From the NCBI GenBank assembly GCA_022648325.1, contig JALCMG010000006.1, positions 79,061 to 143,060 of the forward strand: DNA of 64,000 nucleotides, given 5' to 3'. This DNA is from Olsenella sp. (GTDB lineage: Bacteria > Actinomycetota > Coriobacteriia > Coriobacteriales > Atopobiaceae). How positions within the stretch are numbered: position 1 is the first letter of the stretch; each line of letters starts with the position of its first letter. The position numbers were made by a program, and so were the translations under genes. Shown here in pieces: positions 46,222 through 57,073 of the stretch. The notes under the pieces were generated by a model, which did not search any database, was not told the origin of the DNA, and worked only from the letters and a program-made list of their open reading frames with translations.

Positions 46222-46689
46222 ATGTTCAGACCAATGAGGCGCATCAAGCAGCAGCTCTCGCATGAGGAGTGCGAGGAGGTCCTCCTCTCCGAGCGACGCG
46301 GCGCCCTCTCCGTTCACGGCGAGGATGGCTACCCCTACGGCGTTCCCATGGATTACCTGTACGATCAGGGAAAGATCTACTTCCACGGCGCAAAGGTCGG
46401 CCACAAGATTGATGCAATCAAGGCCGACAACCGCGTCTCGTTCACGGTCTTTGACAAGGGCGTTGCGGTCGACGGCAAGATTGGACCCAACGTTAGAAGC
46501 GTCATCGTCTTTGGACGGGTCACGCCCTTGGAAACAACGCCAGAGACCCTCCAGATAGCCCGGCGCCTGGGCGAGAAGTACAATCCCGCCGGCTACGTGG
46601 CTGACGAGCTCAAGCGCACGGCCGAGAGGATCCAGGTGCTCGAGCTGGCAGTGGACCACATGACCGGGAAGCGCGTGAACGAGTCATAG
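46222..46689 (+). CDS. Pyridoxamine 5'-phosphate oxidase-like flavin-binding split-barrel protein (NimA-like)
   Basis: This 155-residue member of the FMN-binding split-barrel superfamily carries LLSERRGALSVHGEDGYPYGVPMDYLY. The signature YFHGAKVGHKIDAIKADNRV is typical of NimA/5-nitroimidazole-reductase-like proteins. The ATG at 46222 follows AAGGAG by 6 bp; the ATG at 46216 would leave no spacing. The physiological substrate is unknown. It is followed by the DUF554 pseudogene on the same strand. Confidence 0.86.
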   Translation: MFRPMRRIKQQLSHEECEEVLLSERRGALSVHGEDGYPYGVPMDYLYDQGKIYFHGAKVGHKIDAIKADNRVSFTVFDKGVAVDGKIGPNVRSVIVFGRVTPLETTPETLQIARRLGEKYNPAGYVADELKRTAERIQVLELAVDHMTGKRVNES

Positions 46690-46731
46690 CCCGGCTTTGG
46701 GCGCGGGCGCACGAACAAGCAAGAATCGAGG

Positions 46732-47453
46732 ATGGACGTGGCACTGGTAGGGGCCCTCATCAACGGCCTCGAGGCCGCATTCGGCAGCGTTCTCGGCCTT
46801 CTCTCCAAGGGGCGCGTCTCCGATCGCCTCGGAGACTTTCTCCTCAAGGGGCAGGGACTCGCCGTGGTGCTCGTTGCCATGCAGGGGATGATGCGTGGCG
46901 GCAACGTTGCCATTGTCACGCTATCGCTCGCGCTGGGGTCCGTCGTTGACCTGGGCATCGACATCGACGCTCGCATCCGCTCGCTTGGGGGCCGGGCGAG
47001 CAGCTCCTCAGCCAGGCCTTCTCTGGCTCCAAGCGCCTTGGGAACTTCTCCGACGGGTTTGTCACCGCAACAATCTTCACCTGCACGGGGGCCATGGCAA
47101 TCGTGGGGTCGCTCTCGAGCGGCATCGCGCTCGACCACGCAACGCTCATCTCGAAGGGCGTCATCGACCTTGCAGTGTGCCTCCCCATGGCGGCGACCAT
47201 GGGCATAGGCGTGCCCTTCTGCGGCGTGAGCCTCGTTGTCTACGAGGGCATTCTCTCCCTGCTTGCGAGCCTGGTGGGCGCCTTCCTCTCGGACGCCGTT
47301 GTCACGGAGGTTGCCGTCACCGGATCCACGCCCCTTCTCGCGGTGGGGATCAACCTCCTCGGCGTGACCGACATCAAGGTTGCAAACCTCATCCCCGCTG
47401 CGTTCGTGCCCATCCTCCTGGTTCCGGTGGCGGTGGCGCTGGGCCTCATGTAG
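46732..47453 (+). pseudogene. DUF554 membrane protein, frameshifted in a G run
   Basis: The first part (from ATG 46732) encodes the N-terminus of a DUF554 integral membrane protein up to DIDARIRSLG. The remainder (GEQLLSQAFSGSKRLGNF and four or more membrane helices to 47453) is in the -1 frame. The frames join at the five-G run 46987-46991; one extra G would restore about 240 residues, the usual family length. It may be a recent mutation, phase variation or a base-calling error. The function of the family is unknown. Confidence 0.82.
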
Positions 47454-47498
47454 CTTCCGGGTCGCGCCATTGCGGCTGTGCCGCCGGTTGCTCAGCTG

Positions 47499-47667
47499 CT
47501 TGTTACCGGCCCGTTTGGTGTTGCGGGTGGTTATCTGGGAAATGGCATGGCCGTTCAACGTGCCGGTAACAAGAGATTTATCTCTTCACGCCTTGTTACC
47601 GGCACGTTTGGTGCGAGATTGCTCAACAGGGCAAACGCTGAGAACCTGCAACGGCCCGGCAACAACG
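47499..47667. repeat. Family C palindromic units, two copies
   Basis: Unit 1 runs from CTTGTTACCGGC (47499-47510) to its perfect inverse GCCGGTAACAAG (47562-47573). Unit 2 runs from CTTGTTACCGGCACG (47592) to GCCCGGCAACAACG (to 47667). Unit 1 has an internal GTTATCTGGGAAA also found in the copies at 59.7 kb. The rest of 47454-47825 holds no gene. Confidence 0.8.
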
Positions 47668-47825
47668 AGCCGTGGCTACGTCACTGCGCGGAGTTTATTG
47701 GTGTTCCCTAGTCGGTGGTTGTGGTTGCCCAGTTGGTGCATGATGGTTCAAAGGGATACAGAAAAACCCTGGGCGAAAGGCCCGGTCGGTCGGACCAGAG
47801 GGCCCGGGGAGAGAGGAGTAAGCGC

Positions 47826-48668
47826 ATGGCGAGAGAAACAGACCTTCCGGAGGTCGCGGTTCTCGACGTGACCGAGTCGACCAACAACGACGTCATTCGA
47901 CTCGGCCGAGAGGGCGCACCACATGGCACTGCCGTCGCGGCGCGGCGCCAGACTCTGGGTCGCGGCCGCCGTGGCCACGTGTGGGTCTCGCCAAAGGGTG
48001 GTCTCTACTTCTCAGTTCTTGTGCGTCCTCAGGTCCCGCGAGTGAGCTTCTCGGCAATCCCCGCAGCCTGTGGGCTTGCCGCGCTTGACGCCTGCCATGT
48101 GCTTGGGGCCCGCGGGGTCGCCCTCAAGTGGCCAAACGACATCATCGCGACAACGGGCGAGAATGACGGCGCCAAGCTCGGCGGCATCCTCGTGGAAGTG
48201 GGGGAGTCCGCAAGCGGCCCCTTTGCCGTCTGCGGGATTGGCGTGAACCTCACCCCGCCTCCGCACGAGGCTATACGCCCGGCGGCGGTCCACGATGGCA
48301 TGGTAGGCGCCCTCTCGCCCACATACCTGGACGAGTGCGTTGGTTCCACAGCGGCCCTCGCTGCGAGCGACTTTTCTTCCCTGGCAACGATCTTCCGCGA
48401 TGCCGTGGTATCCAGGGTAGATGCGTGGGCAAAGGCGCTTGCCGTCCAGCCCCAGGCGGATGGTCCTCTCGCCCCGCTCCTCGCAGACTACCAGGCCTCG
48501 TTGGCGCTTCTCGGCCATAAGGTGCGGGTGGTCTCCCATGCGGGCGTGCAGCTCGCCGAGGGGACCTTTGCCGCCGTAGATGCGCTCGGCCGTGCCATCG
48601 TGCGCCAGGCAACCGGCCGCGAGCTGCGCTTCTCCTCCGAGCAGGCTTCTCTTCGCGCGCGGGATTGA
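47826..48668 (+). CDS. birA: Biotin--[acetyl-CoA-carboxylase] ligase, monofunctional
   Basis: BirA attaches biotin to the AccB carrier protein. The 280 residues from ATG 47826 (GAGAGGAG upstream) begin directly with the catalytic domain (DVTESTNNDVIRLG). GRGRRGHVWVSPKGGLYFS is the biotinyl-AMP loop; KWPNDI and GGILVE follow, and then a C-terminal SH3-like domain. There is no N-terminal helix-turn-helix, so it should not act as the biotin repressor. Its position just upstream of the fatty acid operon that contains accB is functionally coherent. Confidence 0.94.
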   Translation: MARETDLPEVAVLDVTESTNNDVIRLGREGAPHGTAVAARRQTLGRGRRGHVWVSPKGGLYFSVLVRPQVPRVSFSAIPAACGLAALDACHVLGARGVALKWPNDIIATTGENDGAKLGGILVEVGESASGPFAVCGIGVNLTPPPHEAIRPAAVHDGMVGALSPTYLDECVGSTAALAASDFSSLATIFRDAVVSRVDAWAKALAVQPQADGPLAPLLADYQASLALLGHKVRVVSHAGVQLAEGTFAAVDALGRAIVRQATGRELRFSSEQASLRARD

Positions 48669-48714
48669 TTTACCGGGCAACGGAATCCCACTGCCGGGGA
48701 TTTTGATCCCATCG
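48669..48714. terminator. Family D hairpin after birA
   Basis: TTTACCGGGCAACGGAATCC is followed by CACTGCCGGGGATTTTGATCC. It is an imperfect relative of the hairpin at 18495-18526 and starts immediately after the birA stop. An ATTTTGAT tail makes it a plausible terminator in the plus direction. Confidence 0.6.
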
Positions 48715-48764
48715 TGCAGATTGCATGAATGTGTCGACATAACAGCGCATTGCGGAGAATTCGC

Positions 48765-48796
48765 TACACTGTAAATGATTAGTTAGACTAACTAAT
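48765..48796 (+). promoter_or_regulatory. Promoter and FabT-type operator of the fatty acid synthesis operon
   Basis: A perfect 19-bp palindrome, ATTAGTTAG-A-CTAACTAAT (48778-48796), lies just downstream of a TACACT -10 (48765-48770) and so covers the likely transcription start. It is 38 bp upstream of the MarR-type gene and A/T-rich against a GC-rich background. The site is well placed for autorepression of the whole operon; binding is inferred. Confidence 0.75.
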
Positions 48797-48833
48797 TAAT
48801 TCCAACGTTGTCGCCAACGCGAACGGGGGCCAC

Positions 48834-49418
48834 GTGGGCAAGTCGTACGAGAGACACGCGCAAGATCCAGGTCCCGCCGCAGGCGAGCCCATAGAAGTGG
48901 ACGTTAACGACGACGTGGCCTTTGTCGCCGAGATCTCGCGCCTCCTGAGCAACACTTACGACTCGATCGATCGCCTCGAGGATCTCACGCGCCACTCGCA
49001 CGGCATCGACCTCTCGGTGGCCGAGCTCAACCTCATCGAGGTCGTGGGCAGAGGAACCCTCCACACGAGCGACACCATCACCGTCTCGGACATCGCCCGC
49101 GCGCTCGACATCAAGGTCCCCTCGGCCACCTCTGCCGTGAACCGCCTCGTTCGCAAGGGCTACGTCGAGAAGTGCAGGGACCCAAGGGACGCCCGCCGCG
49201 TCAACGTAAGCCTCACCCGCCGCGGGGAGCGCGTCTTTAGGCTCCATGCGGTCTTCAACCGGCACATGTCCGAGGAGGTTTCGCTGGGCCTTACGGTTCC
49301 CGAGCGCCAGGTCCTTCTCGACGGCATTCGGCGCCTCGAGCACTTCTACGCGGAGGCGCAGCGTGCCCAGCGCGAGGAGCTCGACAAGATCTTGGCCGAG
49401 AAGGGCGGCGTTTCGTAG
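48834..49418 (+). CDS. fabT: MarR-family regulator of fatty acid synthesis (FabT-like)
   Basis: This 194-residue MarR-type protein has a winged helix in the middle (TVSDIARALDIKVPSATSAVNRLVRKGYVEKCRDPRDARR). Helical dimerisation segments lie at both ends. It is the first gene of the fatty acid synthesis operon, as FabT is in streptococci and lactococci, and its stop overlaps the fabH start by one base. In FabT systems acyl-ACP is the co-repressor, so repression via the upstream palindrome is the expected circuit. The GTG at 48834 follows a GGGGG tract. Confidence 0.85.
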   Translation: MGKSYERHAQDPGPAAGEPIEVDVNDDVAFVAEISRLLSNTYDSIDRLEDLTRHSHGIDLSVAELNLIEVVGRGTLHTSDTITVSDIARALDIKVPSATSAVNRLVRKGYVEKCRDPRDARRVNVSLTRRGERVFRLHAVFNRHMSEEVSLGLTVPERQVLLDGIRRLEHFYAEAQRAQREELDKILAEKGGVS

Positions 49419-50395
49419 TGTCCTACACGATCATCGGCACCGGCTCTGCGCTGCCTGCCCGCAGCGTGACCAACGACGAGCTCTCCGCCTTCCTCGACAC
49501 GAGCGACGAGTGGATCCGGACTCGTACCGGCATTCGCGAGCGCCGCGTCTGCACCACCGAGACGCTCGACGACCTTGCCGAGGAGGCCTCTCGCAACGCC
49601 CTCGCGTCTGCGGGCATCGACGCCGGTGACCTGGACCTCATCGTCTGCTCCACCACCACGGCAGACCACCTCATGCCCGCCGAGGCCTGCGCCGTGGCCG
49701 AGCGCCTGGGCGCCTCCTGCCCCGCATTCGACGTCTCGGCGGCGTGCTCCGGCTTTGTCTTTGCCCTCGACGTCGCAGACGGCTATCTCGACCGCGGCCG
49801 CGCCAAGCGCGCCCTTGTGCTCTCGGCCGAGAAGTGCTCGCGCATCATGGACTGGACCGACCGCTCAACCTGCGTGCTCTTTGGCGACGCCGCAGCGGCA
49901 GTGGTGGTCGAGTCCGGCGGCGAAAGCCCGCTCTGGACGCGCCTTCGCACCATCCCCAACGTGGCCGCGCTGGACGTACCGGGCGTGGCCGGCGCAAGCC
50001 CCTTCGACCCCACGTGCGAGGCGGCCAAGCCCAGCACGCTCTCGATGAAGGGCAGGAGCGTCTACCGCTTCGCCGTCAACGAGGTCTCGCGTGAGCTGCG
50101 TGACATGTCGCGTGAGACGGGCGTCGCCTTCGAGGACATCGACCACTTCGTGCTCCACCAGGCAAACGAGCGCATCATCGACGCCGTCTGCACGCACCTC
50201 GGCCTCGACCGCTCGCGCGTGACCGTCAACATCTCCACCACCGGCAACGTCTCGAGCGCCTGCATCCCGCTCGCGCTCGACGGCATGAGCCGCGCAGGCG
50301 AGCTCGCCCCCGGCGAGCTTGTGGCCCTCGTCGGCTTTGGGGCCGGCCTCGACGTTGCCTCCACCCTCGTGCGCTGGGAGGCTGGCCCAAGCTAG
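49418..50395 (+). CDS. fabH: Beta-ketoacyl-ACP synthase III
   Basis: FabH condenses acetyl-CoA with malonyl-ACP to start fatty acid synthesis. The 325 residues show RTGIRERRV, the catalytic Cys in SAACSGFVFAL, His in HQANERIID and Asn in TTGNVSSA. The Asn loop has GNVSSA rather than the more common GNTSSA. The GTG at 49418 overlaps the fabT stop. Confidence 0.95.
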   Translation: MSYTIIGTGSALPARSVTNDELSAFLDTSDEWIRTRTGIRERRVCTTETLDDLAEEASRNALASAGIDAGDLDLIVCSTTTADHLMPAEACAVAERLGASCPAFDVSAACSGFVFALDVADGYLDRGRAKRALVLSAEKCSRIMDWTDRSTCVLFGDAAAAVVVESGGESPLWTRLRTIPNVAALDVPGVAGASPFDPTCEAAKPSTLSMKGRSVYRFAVNEVSRELRDMSRETGVAFEDIDHFVLHQANERIIDAVCTHLGLDRSRVTVNISTTGNVSSACIPLALDGMSRAGELAPGELVALVGFGAGLDVASTLVRWEAGPS

Positions 50396-50502
50396 CCCCC
50401 ACGCAATCCCGCCGCCATCGGCGGTGGCACCAACGGTATCCCGGGCGTCGCCAGGCGCCCCCGTCCGCGCCGGAACCCGGCGCCAGAAGAAGGAGAAGAA
50501 CC

Positions 50503-50736
50503 ATGGCAGAGTCCACTTTCGATCGCGTCGTCGCCATCCTCAAGGACCAGGAGGGACTGGACGACGTCGAGCTCACCCGTGACACCAACCTCGCCGAGGT
50601 CGGCCTTGACTCCATGGCCACCGTCGAGGCCGTCATGGCCTGCGAGGACGAGTTTGGCATCGAGATCGACCCCGAGGCCAACCCCAAGACCGTCGGCGAG
50701 TTCGTCGACCTCGTCGATGGCCTTCTCGCCAAGTAG
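50503..50736 (+). CDS. acpP: Acyl carrier protein
   Basis: This 77-residue carrier has the phosphopantetheine site Ser in GLDSMATVEAVM and the acidic helices typical of ACP. AAGGAGAAG precedes the ATG. It carries all acyl intermediates of the operon's enzymes. A 107-bp gap with a small CCGCC/GGCGG hairpin separates it from fabH, possibly for extra ACP expression. Confidence 0.96.
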   Translation: MAESTFDRVVAILKDQEGLDDVELTRDTNLAEVGLDSMATVEAVMACEDEFGIEIDPEANPKTVGEFVDLVDGLLAK

Positions 50737-50786
50737 CAGGGCATCGCAACTTGGGAGTAACGCACGAGACTAAGGACGAACCCCAC

Positions 50787-51731
50787 ATGATCAAGACACC
50801 CCTCTGCGACCTGGTGGGCATCGAGAAGCCCATCTTCCAGGGCGGCATGGCGTGGATCGCCGACGCGAGCCTCGCAGCCGCCGTCTCCGAGGCCGGTGGC
50901 CTCGGCATCATCTCCGCGATGAACGCCGGCCCCGACTGGGTGCGCGACCAGATTCGCGAGTGCCGCGAGCGCACGGAGAAGCCCTTCGGCGTAAACGTGA
51001 TGCTCCAGAGCCCCTGTGCGGCGGACGTCGCCAAGGTGGTCGCCGAGGAGAGCGTGCCCGTCGTGGTGACGGGTGCCGGCAACCCCAGCAAGTACATGGC
51101 GGACTGGAAGGCTGTGGGCGTGAAGGTCATTCCCGTTGTCTCGTCCGTCGCGCTTGCACGTCTCCTCGAGCGCGCCGGGGCGGACGCCCTCGTGGCCGAG
51201 GGCGGCGAGTCGGGTGGCCACATCGGCGACCTCTCGACCATGGTCCTCGTGCCCCAGGTGGTCGACGCCGTGAAGGTGCCGGTGCTTGCCGCCGGCGGCA
51301 TCGCCGACGGGCGCCAGGTTGCCGCGGCATTCATGCTGGGTGCCATGGGCGTGCAGGTGGGAACCCGCTTCCTCGTGGCCCGCGAGTGCACGGTGAGCCA
51401 GGAGTACAAGGACCGCATCATCAAGGCCAAGGACCTCTCGACCATCGTGACCGGCCGCAGCATGAACGGTGCCGTGCGCTGCCTCAAGACGCCCTTCTCG
51501 CAGGAGTTCGCGCGCCGCGAGCGCACGGGCGCAACCCCCGAGGAGCTTGGCAAGTTTGGGGCCGGCAGCCTTCGCAAGGCCGCCAAGGACGGCAACTACG
51601 AGGAGGGCTCCTTCATGGCGGGCGAGGTCGCCGCCATGGTCCGCGAGGAGCAGACGGCCAAAGAGATCGTCGACGACCTCATGGACGGCGCCGAGAAGTG
51701 CCTGGGGGAGGCCACCAAATGGATTGCGTAG
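50787..51731 (+). CDS. fabK: Enoyl-ACP reductase II (FMN-dependent)
   Basis: FabK performs the last reduction of each elongation cycle using FMN and NADH. The 314 residues show the TIM-barrel motifs FQGGMAWIADASLAAAVS, VMLQSPCA, AEGGESGGHIG and AAGGIADGRQ. The ATG at 50787 follows AAGGACG and gives the normal family length; an in-frame TTG at 50751 is less likely. No FabI-type short-chain reductase gene is present in the window, which would predict low triclosan sensitivity. It overlaps fabD by 13 bp. Confidence 0.95.
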   Translation: MIKTPLCDLVGIEKPIFQGGMAWIADASLAAAVSEAGGLGIISAMNAGPDWVRDQIRECRERTEKPFGVNVMLQSPCAADVAKVVAEESVPVVVTGAGNPSKYMADWKAVGVKVIPVVSSVALARLLERAGADALVAEGGESGGHIGDLSTMVLVPQVVDAVKVPVLAAGGIADGRQVAAAFMLGAMGVQVGTRFLVARECTVSQEYKDRIIKAKDLSTIVTGRSMNGAVRCLKTPFSQEFARRERTGATPEELGKFGAGSLRKAAKDGNYEEGSFMAGEVAAMVREEQTAKEIVDDLMDGAEKCLGEATKWIA

Positions 51732-52672
51732 ACACCGCCGCCACCCTTCCCAACGCGGCGTTCCTCTTTGCCGGCCAGGGCTCCCAGAAGTCCGGCATGG
51801 GGCACGAGCTCTACGAGGCGAGCAGGGCAGCCCGCGACGTCTTCGATGCCGTGGAGGGTGTGCGCCCTGGCACGCGCGAGCAGTGCTTCTCCGGCACCAA
51901 GGAGGAGCTCTCGCTCACCAGGAACACGCAGCCCTGCGTCTTTGCCGTCGACCTTGCCTGCGCCTGCGCGCTGCGAGAGCGTGGCGTTGTTCCCGCAGCC
52001 GTGGCCGGGCACTCGCTCGGCGAGGTCGCAGCGCTTGCCTTTGCCGGTGCGTTTGACGTTGCCGCCGCCACACGTCTGGTCTCGGAGCGCGCGAGCCTCA
52101 TGACCGCGTGCTGCGAGGAGCACCCCGGAGCCATGCGCGCCGTGCTCAAGCTCGACGTGGCGACGGTCGAGGACCTGGCCGCCAAGGCCGGCGAGGCCTG
52201 GCCTGTGAACTACAACAGCCCGCTCCAGACCGTGGTCGCCGGCTCCCCAGAGGCGTGCGAGAAGCTCGACACCCTGGTGCGCGAGGCGCACGGGCGCTCG
52301 ATGGCAGTGGCCGTCTCGGGCGCCTTCCACAGCCCGTACATGGCGGCCGCCACGGATGGCCTCGCCGCGTACCTTGAGGCAAACCCGCCGCAGGTACCGG
52401 CTATGACCTGCTGGGCAAACCTCACTGGCGCACCCTACGGCGGGACCCCGGCAGAGATCGCCGAGACCCTCTCCGCACAGGTTTCCCACCCCGTCCGTTG
52501 GGTGGACGAGCTTCTCGGCCTTAAGGCTGCGGGCATCGACACCTTCGTCGAGGTCGGGCCCGGCCACACGCTCACAGGCCTCGTCAAACGCACGCTCGAG
52601 GGCGCAACCGTCTACAATGTCGAGATGCCCGACCAGCTCGAGGCCGTGGCCCAGTCTCTGGGGAAGGAGTAG
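51719..52672 (+). CDS. fabD: Malonyl-CoA:ACP transacylase
   Basis: FabD loads malonyl groups onto ACP. The 317 residues show FLFAGQGSQKSGMG, the catalytic Ser in AGHSLGEVAALA, and the His in SGAFHSPYM. The ATG at 51719 lies inside the end of fabK, 8 bp after GGGGGAGG; the same frame is spuriously open upstream through fabK. Confidence 0.95.
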   Translation: MDCVDTAATLPNAAFLFAGQGSQKSGMGHELYEASRAARDVFDAVEGVRPGTREQCFSGTKEELSLTRNTQPCVFAVDLACACALRERGVVPAAVAGHSLGEVAALAFAGAFDVAAATRLVSERASLMTACCEEHPGAMRAVLKLDVATVEDLAAKAGEAWPVNYNSPLQTVVAGSPEACEKLDTLVREAHGRSMAVAVSGAFHSPYMAAATDGLAAYLEANPPQVPAMTCWANLTGAPYGGTPAEIAETLSAQVSHPVRWVDELLGLKAAGIDTFVEVGPGHTLTGLVKRTLEGATVYNVEMPDQLEAVAQSLGKE

Positions 52673-52674
52673 CC

Positions 52675-53445
52675 ATGGCCGAGAATACCCAAGAGGCAGG
52701 CGAGAAGCCCGCCCGTCGCGTGGCGCTTGTCACCGGAGGCTCGCGCGGAATCGGTCGCGCCTGCGCCGAGAGGCTTGCGCGCGACGGCTTTGACGTGGGC
52801 ATCGTCTACGCGGGCAACGAGGAGGCCGCCAAGAGCTGCGTGAAGGCGCTCGAGGTGCTTGGCGCGCGTGCGGTTGCGTATCGCTGTGACGTCGCCGACC
52901 CAGACGCCGTCAAGGCTACGGTTGCCCAGGCGACAAAGGACCTCGGCCCCGTGTGGGCTCTCGTGAACAGCGCCGGCATCACGCGCGACGGGCTCCTTGC
53001 CCGCATGCGCGACGAGGACTTCGACCGCGTGCTCGACGTGAACCTCAAGGGCACCTTCAACATGGCCCGCGCGCTCGTGAGGAACTTCGTGCGGCAGCGC
53101 GGCGGCCGCATTGTGAACGTGAGCTCCGTCGTGGGCCTGCACGGCAATGCGGGCCAGGTCAACTATGCCGCGTCCAAGGCGGGCGTGGTGGGTCTCACCA
53201 AGTCCGTCGCCCAGGAGCTCGCCGGTCGAGGCGTTACCGTGAACGCGGTCGCCCCCGGCTTCATCGAGACCGACATGACGGAGAAGCTCCCGCAGGAGGC
53301 GCGCGACGCCTATGCCGCCCGCATCCCGCTGGGGAGGCTCGGCTCTGCCGACGAGGTGGCCGGCGTGGTGGCGTTTCTCGTCTCCGACGCGGCCAGCTAC
53401 GTGACGGGCGAGGTCATTCGCATTGACGGCGGGCTGTGCATGTAG
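52675..53445 (+). CDS. fabG: 3-oxoacyl-ACP reductase
   Basis: FabG is the NADPH-dependent short-chain dehydrogenase for the first reduction of the cycle. The 256 residues show TGGSRGIGRACAERL (cofactor site), NSAGITRDGL, and the catalytic YAASKAG with upstream Ser. The C-terminal ITGEVIRIDGG-like end reads YVTGEVIRIDGGLCM. Translation starts 2 bp after the fabD stop, with GGGGAAGGAG upstream. Confidence 0.95.
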   Translation: MAENTQEAGEKPARRVALVTGGSRGIGRACAERLARDGFDVGIVYAGNEEAAKSCVKALEVLGARAVAYRCDVADPDAVKATVAQATKDLGPVWALVNSAGITRDGLLARMRDEDFDRVLDVNLKGTFNMARALVRNFVRQRGGRIVNVSSVVGLHGNAGQVNYAASKAGVVGLTKSVAQELAGRGVTVNAVAPGFIETDMTEKLPQEARDAYAARIPLGRLGSADEVAGVVAFLVSDAASYVTGEVIRIDGGLCM

Positions 53446-53509
53446 GCATCTGCCTGCTGCGCATTGCGCCTTGGGCAGCGGCGGGTCCGCATGCCCGGAA
53501 GGGGGAAAG

Positions 53510-54757
<1,248 letters not shown>

Positions 54758-54759
54758 GG

Positions 54760-55293
54760 ATGGACACCAGCAGTTCTCGCGTCGACGCGCTCGCACAGGT
54801 CATGCAGGAGCGCGGCATCGCTCGCATCCGCATCGAGGAGGGCGACTCCTCCATAGAGATGGAGCGCCCCGAGGCGTTCCCGGCTCCCGTTGCAGCCACC
54901 CCCGTGGCCCCCGCCCCAGCGGCTTCGGTCGCCCCCGTGCAGGCGCCGGCAATGCCCGCACCCGCGGCCGCACCGGCCCCCGAGGCCGCATCCGAGTCCG
55001 CAGAGGCCCCAGCGGACGTCGACGCCACCGACGCCGGAAAGCCCCTCGACATGACTAAGGTCATCGCCGTGCGCGCCCCCATGGTCGGCGTCTTCTACGC
55101 CTCCCCATCGCCGGGCGCCGAGCCCTTCGTGCGCGTGGGGTCAAAGGTCAAGAAGGGCGACACGCTCTGCGTCATCGAGGCCATGAAGGCCATGAACGAG
55201 GTAACCGCCGAGGCGGACGGCGAGGTTGTGGACATCTGCGTGAGCGACGGCGAGCTTGTCGAGTACGACTGCATCCTCATGAAGATCTACTAG
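54760..55293 (+). CDS. accB: Biotin carboxyl carrier protein of acetyl-CoA carboxylase
   Basis: AccB carries the biotin of acetyl-CoA carboxylase. The 177 residues include a short N-terminal helix region, a long Ala/Pro linker (about 45-90) and a C-terminal biotinyl domain with EAMKAMNEV, where the Lys is the BirA target. The ATG at 54760 lies 2 bp after the fabF stop. Confidence 0.95.
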   Translation: MDTSSSRVDALAQVMQERGIARIRIEEGDSSIEMERPEAFPAPVAATPVAPAPAASVAPVQAPAMPAPAAAPAPEAASESAEAPADVDATDAGKPLDMTKVIAVRAPMVGVFYASPSPGAEPFVRVGSKVKKGDTLCVIEAMKAMNEVTAEADGEVVDICVSDGELVEYDCILMKIY

Positions 55294-55303
55294 GAGGCAC
55301 CAG

Positions 55304-55729
55304 ATGAACCGGGAAGAGATCGAGGGAATCCTTCCGCATCGGCCGCCCATGCTGCTTATCGACGATTGCGAGCTCGTGGACGGACACGCGCTGGGACACG
55401 CCCATGTGACAGGCGAGGAGTTCTTCGTGCAGGGGCACTTCCCCGGCAACCCCGTGGTGCCGGGCGTCATCCTCTGCGAGATGCTCGCCCAGAACTGCTG
55501 CGTCCTTCTCGCCCAGAGAGGCGCCTCGAAGGACACCACGCCCTACTACACGAGCCTCGACAAGGTCCGCTTCAAGCACCCGGTGCGCCCCGGAGACACG
55601 GTGGAGCTTGACTGCGGGGTCACGCGCTCGCACGGCATGTTCCACTTTGCGCACGGCGTGGCAAAGGTTGGCCAGGACGTGTGCTGCGTCGCGGACATGT
55701 CGTTCGCCCTGGTGCCCAAGAAGGACTGA
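55304..55729 (+). CDS. fabZ: 3-hydroxyacyl-ACP dehydratase FabZ
   Basis: FabZ is a hot-dog-fold dehydratase that forms trans-2-enoyl-ACP. The 141 residues contain ILPHRPPMLLID, the active-site His in GHFPGNPVVPGV and the Glu in ILCEMLAQ. It is embedded between accB and accC, an order also known from streptococcal fatty acid operons. Confidence 0.96.
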   Translation: MNREEIEGILPHRPPMLLIDDCELVDGHALGHAHVTGEEFFVQGHFPGNPVVPGVILCEMLAQNCCVLLAQRGASKDTTPYYTSLDKVRFKHPVRPGDTVELDCGVTRSHGMFHFAHGVAKVGQDVCCVADMSFALVPKKD

Positions 55730-55735
55730 TGGCCC

Positions 55736-57065
<1,330 letters not shown>

Positions 57066-57073
<8 letters not shown>

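Noticed and set aside
46987..46991. Programmed frameshift in DUF554
   Set aside because: A plain five-G run lacks a recognisable slippery heptamer with downstream stimulator, and the family is normally encoded in one frame.
47499..47667. Possible CRISPR array from the repeated TTGTTACCGG motif
   Set aside because: The repeats alternate in orientation, are too few, have no constant spacer length and lack cas genes.
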